NCBI GenBank assembly: GCA_050741255.1
Contig: JBOIEQ010000189.1
Coordinates: forward strand, 1 to 7,673
Direction of reading: 5' to 3'
Origin: CAZXNF01 sp050741255
GTDB taxonomy: Bacteria; Pseudomonadota; Gammaproteobacteria; Burkholderiales; SG8-41
Length of the DNA stretch: 7,673 nucleotides
A program made the position numbers and the translations under genes. Shown in pieces: positions 1-4,968 of the stretch. How positions within the stretch are numbered: the stretch's first letter is position 1; each line of letters starts with the position of its first letter. The notes below the pieces were generated by a model. The model was not told the DNA's origin, ran no database searches, and worked only from the letters and a program-made list of their open reading frames with translations.

Positions 1-30
1 TTGTCGGCCGACGCCGTCGTCGGCCGGCAA
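1..30. terminator. Large hairpin downstream of ahpD
   Basis: Positions 1-13 and 18-30 form a 13-bp inverted repeat with a four-base loop (14-17). There is one imperfection, a T/G pairing of positions 4 and 27. It begins 18 bases beyond the ahpD stop codon, where a terminator of the leftward ahpC-ahpD transcript would be expected. Any T run for that direction would lie left of base 1 and cannot be seen. No T run follows in the rightward direction. The imperfect pair is a G-U wobble only in a rightward RNA, so the hairpin may instead serve a gene arriving from the left, or both directions. Confidence 0.5.
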
Positions 31-47
31 GGCGCCTGTTCGCGGGG

Positions 48-593
48 TTATGCCGCCTGGGCCAGCGTGGGTGCGCTTTCATAGTCCAGCACTGCCGCCA
101 CGGCATGCACCACCGCGGCGATCCGCACGGCGGCCTGGATGGCTTCGGCCGACAGGCCGGCGTCCTTCAGCACCTTCTCGTGCGCGTCGATGCACATGCC
201 GCAGCCGTTGATGGCGGAGACGGCGAGTGACCACAACTCGAAGTCGGCTTTGTCGACGCCGGGCTTGCCGATCACGTTCATGCGCAATTTGGCCGGCAGC
301 GCGCGGTACTCCGGATTCGACGCGAGGTGCGTGAAGCGGTAGTAGATGTTGTTCATGCCCATGATCGCGCTAGCGGCCTTGGCGGCGGTCAGCGCCTCGG
401 GCGACAGTTTGCCGCCGAATTCGGCGACGACGGCGGCTGCGACGTCCTGATTGCGCGACGCGATCGCCGTGGCCACGAAGGTGCCGGCTCGCTGCTGCTC
501 GGTCAGCGCGGCTTCTTGCGCGAGCGAGGACAGGTTCAGCTTGAGGTCTTTCGCATACTCGGGAATGCGTTCCTTGAGGGTTTCGATGTTCAT
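48..593 (-). CDS. ahpD: Alkylhydroperoxidase AhpD
   Basis: A 181-residue protein of normal length for AhpD. AhpD is a cytoplasmic thiol protein that reduces oxidised AhpC and has weak peroxidase activity of its own. The carboxymuconolactone decarboxylase-like core carries the redox motif CGMCIDAHE, with the CxxC pair at Cys131 and Cys134 and His138 just after. Glu119 sits where the proton-relay glutamate of Mycobacterium tuberculosis AhpD lies. The mycobacterial histidine between the cysteines is a methionine here (Met133). The ATG at 593 has an AGGAG ribosome-binding site seven bases upstream, and the stop is TAA. The gene follows ahpC by 72 bp on the same strand, with a terminator-like hairpin between them. 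No ahpF reductase gene is in the window, so AhpD is the likely electron donor to AhpC. The family call is firm; the donor that reduces AhpD (dihydrolipoamide in mycobacteria) is unknown here. Confidence 0.95.
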   Translation of the reverse strand: MNIETLKERIPEYAKDLKLNLSSLAQEAALTEQQRAGTFVATAIASRNQDVAAAVVAEFGGKLSPEALTAAKAASAIMGMNNIYYRFTHLASNPEYRALPAKLRMNVIGKPGVDKADFELWSLAVSAINGCGMCIDAHEKVLKDAGLSAEAIQAAVRIAAVVHAVAAVLDYESAPTLAQAA

Positions 594-610
594 CGCGGGC
601 TCCTGTGCGG

Positions 611-645
611 AATGAAAACCCGGAACGGCGGGGCGCCGTTCCGGG
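611..645 (-). terminator. Intrinsic-terminator-like hairpin between ahpC and ahpD
   Basis: Positions 619-630 and 634-645 form a perfect 12-bp GC-rich stem with a three-base loop (631-633). Read on the minus strand, as the ahpC transcript is, the stem is followed at once by TTTTCATT (618 down to 611). This is the layout of a Rho-independent terminator with a short T run. It lies 20 bases past the ahpC stop and ends 17 bases before the ahpD start, so it can stop part of the transcription before ahpD. It could also act as an mRNA 3'-end stabiliser for ahpC. Confidence 0.75.
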
Positions 646-665
646 GCGTTGGCGGGCGGCTGGAC

Positions 666-1205
666 TCAGGCGGCTTTCAGGAAATCCTCGCCCTTGCTCC
701 AGTTGCATGGGCAGAGTTCGTCCGTCTGCAGAGCGTCCAGCACGCGCAGCACTTCCTGCGGGTTGCGGCCGACCGACAGGTCCGTGACCATCGAGAAGCG
801 GATGATGCCGTCCGGATCCACGATGAAGGTCGCGCGCTGGGCAACGCCTTCATTGCGGTCCAGCACGCCGAGCGCCGTGGTCAGTTCGCGCTTGATGTCC
901 GCCAGCATCGGAAACGGCAGGTTCTTCAGGTCCGGATGGTTCTGCCGCCAGGCGAGGTGGACGAACTCGCTGTCCGTCGACACGCCGTAGAGCATCGCGT
1001 CGCGGTCCTTGAATTCACCGTTCAGCTTGCCGAACGCGGCGATTTCGGTCGGGCAGACAAAGGTAAAATCCTTGGGCCAGAAGAACAAGATTTTCCACTT
1101 GCCCGCGTTGTCGGTATCTGCAATATCCTTGAACGCGGTCTTGGGGTCGGTGGTGACCACCGATTTGAGGTTGAAAGCCGGGAAACGATCGCCTACGCTC
1201 AGCAT
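666..1205 (-). CDS. ahpC: Peroxiredoxin AhpC (alkyl hydroperoxide reductase subunit C)
   Basis: A 179-residue typical 2-Cys peroxiredoxin that reduces H2O2, organic hydroperoxides and possibly peroxynitrite in the cytoplasm. The thioredoxin-fold active site reads PKDFTFVCPTE, with Pro44, Thr48 and the peroxidatic Cys51; Arg124 in the QRATFIVDP strand is the expected conserved arginine. The C-terminus carries DELCPCNWSKGED, giving Cys165 and Cys167. This CxC tail with three redox cysteines matches the AhpD-dependent mycobacterial AhpC rather than the enterobacterial AhpF-dependent type, and ahpD is the next gene. The ATG at 1205 is preceded by AGGAG nine bases upstream. The gene is transcribed away from oxyR, from an intergenic region with an OxyR-like operator, so peroxide induction through OxyR is expected. 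Confidence 0.96.
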   Translation of the reverse strand: MLSVGDRFPAFNLKSVVTTDPKTAFKDIADTDNAGKWKILFFWPKDFTFVCPTEIAAFGKLNGEFKDRDAMLYGVSTDSEFVHLAWRQNHPDLKNLPFPMLADIKRELTTALGVLDRNEGVAQRATFIVDPDGIIRFSMVTDLSVGRNPQEVLRVLDALQTDELCPCNWSKGEDFLKAA

Positions 1206-1251
1206 GTTGGATGCTCCTGTCAGGGGTTACTTGGGAAATTCGACAGGGCGA

Positions 1252-1281
1252 ATGATGCAGGCGGCGCCGACGGGGGTCCAA
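1252..1281 (-). promoter_or_regulatory. Candidate ahpC promoter
   Basis: On the minus strand, TTGGAC (1281-1276) could be the -35 and CATCAT (1257-1252) the -10, with an 18-bp spacer. Both match the sigma-70 consensus only partly, as expected for a promoter that needs an activator. The -35 abuts the OxyR-like inverted repeats at 1281-1317, the arrangement known for OxyR-activated genes. The transcript would start near 1245, leaving a leader of about 40 bases before the ahpC ATG. The assignment is by eye and could be off by several bases. Confidence 0.4.
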
Positions 1282-1317
1282 CCCGATGTTCCGGTCACAG
1301 TCATCGGTTATTCCGAT
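1281..1317. promoter_or_regulatory. Tandem OxyR-type operator between ahpC and oxyR
   Basis: Two 15-bp imperfect inverted repeats lie exactly 7 bp apart. The oxyR-proximal one (1303-1317) is ATCGGTTATTCCGAT, a perfect 5-bp palindrome and a T-N11-A LysR box. The distal one (1281-1295) is ACCCGATGTTCCGGT, with arms ACC-GA and TC-GGT pairing. The known OxyR site is ATAG-N7-CTAT twice, with 7 bp between; the spacing here is identical although the bases differ (ATCG-N7-CGAT in the proximal half). The site ends 10 bases before the oxyR ATG, which suits autorepression of oxyR with activation of ahpC. Confidence 0.65.
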
Positions 1318-1327
1318 TGAAAACAGG

Positions 1328-2257
1328 ATGAACAGCGCACTTCCCACACTGCGGCAGTTGAAGCACCTCGTGGCGCTCGCGGAGCATCGGCATTTCGGCC
1401 GCGCCGCGCAGGCCAGCTTCGTCACGCAGTCGGCCTTCTCCAGCAGCATCCAGGATCTGGAGGCGGCGCTCGCCGCGCAACTGGTGGACCGCAGCAAGCG
1501 CAGCGTGGTGTTCACGCCCCTGGGCCTTGAGGTCGTCGAGCGCGCGCGCGGCGTGCTGCGCGACGCCCGGGAATTGACCGCGCTGGCGCAGTCGGCGCGC
1601 GAGCCGCTCACGGGGACGCTGCGGCTGGGCGTCATCCCCACGATCAGCCCCTTCCTGCTGCCGCGCGTGCTGCCCGCATTGCGCAAGGCGCATCCGAAGT
1701 TGAAGCTCTACCTGACGGAAGACCAGACCGCGCGGCTGGTGGAGGGGCTCGCGAACGGGCGCCTGGACGTCCTGCTGGTGGCGCTGCCGTGCAGCTGCGG
1801 CTCGGCCGACACCTTGATCCTGGCGCGCGACGACTTCAGCGTGGCGCTGCCGAAGGACCATGCGCTGACCAAACTGAAAACCGTGCCACCCGAGACGCTG
1901 CGCGGCGAGCAACTCCTGCTGCTGCAGGACGGGCACTGCCTGCGGGACCAGGCGCTGTCGGCCTGCGGCATGACCGACCCGGAGCGCACGCAGGCGTTCG
2001 AGGGCACCAGCCTGCAGACCCTCACGCAGATGGTGGCCAATGGCCTGGGCGTCACGCTGGTCCCGCGGATGGCGCTGGAGGCGGGTATCCTGCGTGGCAC
2101 TAACGTGGTGACGCGCCCGCTGGCGGGAGGCGCCGCGCGCGAGATTGGCCTCGCATGGCGCCGGGGCACGGGACGCAAGGAAGAATTCATGCTGCTGGGC
2201 GCCACGCTGAAGCGCCTGATGGCGGAGGCGCATGCCAAAGCCGGCGGCAAAAAATGA
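1328..2257 (+). CDS. oxyR: Peroxide-sensing LysR-family regulator OxyR
   Basis: A 309-residue LysR-type regulator. The N-terminal winged helix-turn-helix covers about residues 5-65 (for example HFGRAAQASFVTQSAFSSSI), followed by a linker helix and the two-lobed sensor domain from about residue 93. The sensor holds DGHCLRDQALSAC, with Cys204 and Cys213 nine residues apart, the same spacing and near-identical context as Cys199/Cys208 of Escherichia coli OxyR. These form the H2O2-induced disulfide. An extra CxC (Cys155, Cys157) is present. I chose the ATG at 1328 because the protein then begins like other OxyR proteins; an in-frame ATG at 1286 would lie inside the operator. The ribosome site is poor (AGG touching the ATG). 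It probably activates the divergent ahpC-ahpD pair and heads a plus-strand operon with gpx and two hydrolases. Confidence 0.95.
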   Translation: MNSALPTLRQLKHLVALAEHRHFGRAAQASFVTQSAFSSSIQDLEAALAAQLVDRSKRSVVFTPLGLEVVERARGVLRDARELTALAQSAREPLTGTLRLGVIPTISPFLLPRVLPALRKAHPKLKLYLTEDQTARLVEGLANGRLDVLLVALPCSCGSADTLILARDDFSVALPKDHALTKLKTVPPETLRGEQLLLLQDGHCLRDQALSACGMTDPERTQAFEGTSLQTLTQMVANGLGVTLVPRMALEAGILRGTNVVTRPLAGGAAREIGLAWRRGTGRKEEFMLLGATLKRLMAEAHAKAGGKK

Positions 2258-2310
2258 AACTTGCCGTGATGCCCGGGGTCTTTCACTGCAGGACATCTGA
2301 AGGGATAGCC

Positions 2311-2880
2311 ATGAAGAACGTCATCGCCGGCCTGCTGATCCTGTTGGGAGGAATCGCCATGAATGCTGCTGCAACGACCGCAGCCTGTCCGCCGCTGCTC
2401 AGCCACAGCTACGTGCCGCTGGAAGGCGGTGCGCCCAGGTCCTTGTGCGAGTACACCGGCCGCGTGATCCTCGTCGTCAACACCGCGAGCCAGTGTGGCT
2501 TCACGCCGCAATATGAAGGCCTCGAAGCGCTGTATAAAAAGTTCAAGGGCAAGGGGCTGGTGGTGGTCGGCTTTCCGGCGAACGATTTCGGGGCGCAGGA
2601 ATCCGGCAGCAACAAGGAGATCGCACAGTTCTGCCAGGCCAACTTCGGGGTGACTTTCCCCATGGCGGAGAAAACAACCGTGGCGGGCAAGGCCGCAAGC
2701 CCCTTGTATGTTGCGCTGGCATCGGCGGGCGGTGGCGCGCCGCGCTGGAACTTCCACAAATACCTGATCGACCGCAGCGGGCAGAAGGTCGCGGGCTTCG
2801 AGAGTTCGGTCGCACCAAACGACTCGCGGCTTACGCGCCAGATCGAACGTTTGCTGGCAGAGCCCGTGGCCGCGCGCTGA
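2311..2880 (+). CDS. Glutathione peroxidase family protein, predicted exported
   Basis: A 189-residue thiol peroxidase of the glutathione peroxidase / BtuE family, which reduces H2O2 and lipid hydroperoxides with glutathione or, more often in bacteria, thioredoxin. The peroxidatic site is NTASQCGFTPQ with Cys62; WNF (Trp146, Asn147) supplies two further tetrad residues. The usual FPCNQFG is FPANDFG here, so the tetrad glutamine is Asp92. Cys108 (QFCQANFG) is a possible resolving cysteine. Residues 1-25 look like a signal peptide: a short MKN start, a hydrophobic run to about residue 22 and Ala-rich cleavage sites, placing the enzyme in the periplasm. Cys26 follows TAA, a poor lipobox. The start at 2311 has GAAGGG seven bases upstream; an in-frame ATG at 2254 overlapping the oxyR stop would bury the signal peptide. 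It lies 53 bp after oxyR and 3 bp before the next gene. Confidence 0.9.
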   Translation: MKNVIAGLLILLGGIAMNAAATTAACPPLLSHSYVPLEGGAPRSLCEYTGRVILVVNTASQCGFTPQYEGLEALYKKFKGKGLVVVGFPANDFGAQESGSNKEIAQFCQANFGVTFPMAEKTTVAGKAASPLYVALASAGGGAPRWNFHKYLIDRSGQKVAGFESSVAPNDSRLTRQIERLLAEPVAAR

Positions 2881-2883
2881 TCC

Positions 2884-3666
2884 ATGAGCGTCAAACCCCT
2901 CAAGATCGGCATCTCGGCGCGGATCTATCATCCCAACCCGGAAGGCAAGGGCTTGCTGACGCGCACGCTGCAGTACCTCGAGCAGTCGGTGGCCCACTGG
3001 GTCATGTCGCGCGACGTGCTGGTGTTCATGGTGCCCTCGGTGGACAAGGACGGCCTGATCCACCGCAGCAACATCCGGCTGACCGACTACGTCAAGCACC
3101 TCGACGGCCTCGTGCTGCAGGGTGGGGCCGACGTGGCGCCCGAAACCTACGGCGAGGAGGCGACCAAGCCGGACTGGAAGGGCGATCGCGTCCGTGATGT
3201 GTACGAGATGGAACTCGTGCACGAATTCATGGAAGCGAGGAAACCGGTGCTCGGCATCTGCCGCGGCGCGCAGCTCATCAACGTCGTGTTCGGCGGCACC
3301 CTCTACCAGGATCTCAAGACCGATCACCCGGAAGCCATCGATCACCACAACGAGCAGTCGTACGAAAAAACGTTTCACGACATCACGATCGAACCGGAAA
3401 CGGGACTCTCTCGCCTCTATCCGGAGACCCGCACCGCCCGCGTGAACTCCATTCACCACCAGGGCGTGAAAACACTGGGCAAGGAACTCACGGTGGAAGC
3501 ATGGTCGGTGCCGGACAAGGTTGCGGAGGCGGTACGCTGGAACGGCCGCAGCTACGTGCTGGGCGTGCAGTGGCATCCCGAGTTCCATCGTCCGGCCGAC
3601 GACAAGGTTCTCGATCCGACCCCCATCCTCGACGAGTTCCTGACGGCCGTGCGCAAGCAGGCCTGA
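2884..3666 (+). CDS. Peptidase C26 / PuuD-like gamma-glutamyl hydrolase (class I glutamine amidotransferase fold)
   Basis: A 260-residue protein covering one class I glutamine amidotransferase-like domain. The nucleophile elbow is GICRGAQLINV with Cys126; the partners are His231 and Glu233 in GVQWHPEF. The oxyanion strand LQGGADVAPETYG (79-90) and NSIHHQG (188-194) are typical of the gamma-glutamyl-gamma-aminobutyrate hydrolase (PuuD) family, and the length fits. Such enzymes hydrolyse gamma-glutamyl amides in the cytoplasm. No polyamine-catabolism (puu) neighbours are present, so the substrate here is unknown; a gamma-glutamyl compound linked to glutathione turnover is one possibility suggested only by the Gpx gene 3 bp upstream. 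The ATG at 2884 has no clear ribosome-binding site and is probably translated by coupling to gpx. Confidence 0.88.
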   Translation: MSVKPLKIGISARIYHPNPEGKGLLTRTLQYLEQSVAHWVMSRDVLVFMVPSVDKDGLIHRSNIRLTDYVKHLDGLVLQGGADVAPETYGEEATKPDWKGDRVRDVYEMELVHEFMEARKPVLGICRGAQLINVVFGGTLYQDLKTDHPEAIDHHNEQSYEKTFHDITIEPETGLSRLYPETRTARVNSIHHQGVKTLGKELTVEAWSVPDKVAEAVRWNGRSYVLGVQWHPEFHRPADDKVLDPTPILDEFLTAVRKQA

Positions 3667-3698
3667 TACCGGCTGCATTCCGACCGCCGGCCGGCGCC

Positions 3699-4499
3699 AT
3701 GCTGAATACCAAAATACCCGACCGCCTCGCGCGCGCCGCCCGCGCCTTCGACGCCGCGCGGCACGTGGCGTTCCGGATCGGTGAGCGTCCGGTGGGCTGG
3801 GTGCGACGGGACTGGTTGTCGCACCTCGAGCCCTGGCAGCGCTGGTTCATCCGGGATGACCACACGCTGGCACTCGCCGCGGCACTCTCCACCCTGAATG
3901 CCCGTACGGCGTTTCTCGCGGAAGTGGCCGAGGGGCTCGCGCGGATTGGTGTGGTTAACGGCTGGCGCGACGAGCGCTACGCGATCGTCGAAGCCTGGGG
4001 GCAGCCGGTGCTGTCCCATATCGAGCGGGCTGCGGCGCGTTTCTTCGGCGTGACCACGTTTGCCGCGCACGCAAACGGCGTCACGCGTGGCAAGGGCGGC
4101 CCCCGCATGTGGATCGCGCGCCGCAGTCCCACGAAACCGATCGATCCCGGCCTGCTCGACAACCTCGTGGGCGGCGGCATGTCGGCCGAGGCCGATCCGC
4201 TGGAGACGCTGGTGCGCGAAGCCGGGGAGGAGGCCGGCATTCCACCGGCGCTGGCCAGCACCGCCGTCGCGCGCGGCACCATCGACATCCTGCGCGAAGT
4301 ACCGGAAGGCGTGCAGCAGGAAACGCTGTTCGCATTCGACCTGGAGCTGCCGGCGGATTTCGTTCCGCACAACCAGGACGGCGAGGTCGCGGAGGTTCAG
4401 CTCATGGCGCTGGACGACGTCGCGCGGGTGATTGCCGCGCGCGGGATGACGCTGGACGCGAGTCTCGTGGCCGCGGGGTACTTGGAGCGAACGGACTGA
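3699..4499 (+). CDS. DUF4743-Nudix hydrolase, thiamin-diphosphate-repair type
   Basis: A 266-residue two-domain protein. The N-terminal part (about 1-125, including RPVGWVRRDW and FFGVTTFAAHANG) resembles DUF4743; the C-terminal part (about 130-260) is a Nudix domain with box GGMSAEADPLET followed by REAGEEAGI (residues 159-181). The usual E of the GX5EX7 segment is shifted by one (Glu165), while the metal-binding REAGEE core is intact. This architecture is known from plant and yeast proteins related to YJR142W and the Nudix part of Tnr3, which hydrolyse oxidised thiamin diphosphate analogues. The same activity is inferred here and not certain. It begins 32 bp after the C26 hydrolase, without an evident ribosome-binding site, as the last gene of the oxyR row. 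The start at 3699 is the first reasonable ATG after the upstream stop. Its stop codon touches that of the convergent cupin gene. Confidence 0.85.
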   Translation: MLNTKIPDRLARAARAFDAARHVAFRIGERPVGWVRRDWLSHLEPWQRWFIRDDHTLALAAALSTLNARTAFLAEVAEGLARIGVVNGWRDERYAIVEAWGQPVLSHIERAAARFFGVTTFAAHANGVTRGKGGPRMWIARRSPTKPIDPGLLDNLVGGGMSAEADPLETLVREAGEEAGIPPALASTAVARGTIDILREVPEGVQQETLFAFDLELPADFVPHNQDGEVAEVQLMALDDVARVIAARGMTLDASLVAAGYLERTD

Positions 4500-4514
4500 C
4501 TATCCGTGGTTCGC
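4487..4514. terminator. Hairpin spanning the abutting convergent stop codons
   Basis: ACGGA (4491-4495) and TCCGT (4503-4507) form a 5-bp stem whose seven-base loop contains parts of both stop codons. The stem is extended by GCGA (4487-4490) with TCGC (4511-4514) across a three-base bulge. It is centred on base 4499, the junction of the two genes. No T run follows in either direction, so it would be a weak bidirectional terminator at best, and it could be chance. Confidence 0.3.
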
Positions 4515-4790
4515 TGCCGCGGCGTGCTTGCGCCCGAGGATGTAGTGCGATCCCTCCGGCCCGAAGCTCTCGAAGTGCACGCATCCGGGTTCCATCGCGA
4601 AGGTGTCGCCGGCCCGGTAACGCTCGGGTTTGCCTTCCCGCGTCAGGATGAATTCCCCGGCGAGCACCAGACCGCGCACCGCGAAGGGATGCGTGTGCGG
4701 TTCGGCTTTGGCGTTCGGCGCACCGTCGCGGCGGGCGATGTCGTTGTAACCGTCGCCTTTCAGCGCGGCTTCGAAAGCTAGCGTGTCCAT
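4500..4790 (-). CDS. Small single-domain cupin protein
   Basis: A 96-residue protein with one small cupin barrel. Metal-binding motif 1 is PHTHPFAVRGLVLAGEF, with His32 and His34, but the motif glutamate position is Arg39. Motif 2 is GDTFAMEPGCVHFE, with His72. Small cupins of this type bind a metal or a small ligand and act as dioxygenases, isomerases or sensors; the reaction cannot be read from the sequence. The start at 4790 is supported by GGGAGGAG about five bases upstream; the open frame extends further back but without support. It is transcribed alone on the minus strand, convergent with the Nudix gene (no bases between the stops) and divergent from the phosphate transporter. It is probably cytoplasmic, with no signal peptide. 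Confidence 0.85.
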   Translation of the reverse strand: MDTLAFEAALKGDGYNDIARRDGAPNAKAEPHTHPFAVRGLVLAGEFILTREGKPERYRAGDTFAMEPGCVHFESFGPEGSHYILGRKHAAAANHG

Positions 4791-4860
4791 TGCAACTCCT
4801 CCCTTGCGTTGAGATCGATGGTAGCGGAGTCCGTGCCGGTCGGTGCAGGCGACACGGGAG

Positions 4861-4890
4861 TGAGACACGGCAGGGCTGCGGGTGTAATAT
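4861..4890 (+). promoter_or_regulatory. Weak candidate promoter for the Na/phosphate cotransporter gene
   Basis: TAATAT at 4885-4890 is the only AT-rich -10-like hexamer in this GC-rich 177-bp intergenic stretch (4791-4967). TGAGAC at 4861-4866 could be a poor -35 with an 18-bp spacer. Transcription would begin near 4897, only a few bases before a short leader reading frame. I saw no Pho-box-like repeat in the interval. Confidence 0.3.
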
Positions 4891-4902
4891 TTCGTGAATA
4901 CC

Positions 4903-4968
4903 ATGTCCAGACAACGAGTTAAGACGAATTCTTCCGATACTTACGAGAGAGGCGATGCGCTAGCGTAA
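4903..4968 (+). other. Possible 21-codon leader reading frame coupled to the transporter start
   Basis: An ATG at 4903 opens a frame of 21 sense codons (beginning MSRQRVKTNSS, ending ERGDALA) whose TAA stop overlaps the transporter ATG as TAATG. Such overlaps are classic for translational coupling. There is no good ribosome-binding site before 4903, though the inferred transcript start lies very close. The peptide has no recognisable feature. The frame could be chance, since the AT-richer leader contains several short frames. Confidence 0.3.

Noticed and set aside
327..1331. A 334-codon plus-strand frame antisense to ahpD and ahpC
   Set aside because: It runs through two certain genes and their regulatory gap, and the predicted protein resembles nothing I recognise.
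2245..2266. Inverted repeat CGGCAA / TTGCCG around the oxyR stop codon
   Set aside because: Only six base pairs with a ten-base loop and no T run; too weak to call a terminator between oxyR and gpx.
2254..2310. Upstream in-frame ATG at 2254 overlapping the oxyR stop (ATGA) as the gpx start
   Set aside because: It would place 19 extra residues before a good signal peptide; the ATG at 2311 has a much better ribosome-binding site.
1708..3678. A 656-codon open frame on the minus strand, antisense to oxyR, gpx and the C26 hydrolase gene
   Set aside because: It spans three well-recognised genes on the other strand, has an Arg/His-rich composition typical of GC-driven shadow frames, and no recognisable domain or ribosome-binding site.
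4791..4967. Search for a Pho box or other phosphate-regulation site before the cotransporter gene
   Set aside because: No pair of CTGTCAT-like direct repeats was found; phosphate control cannot be supported from this sequence.
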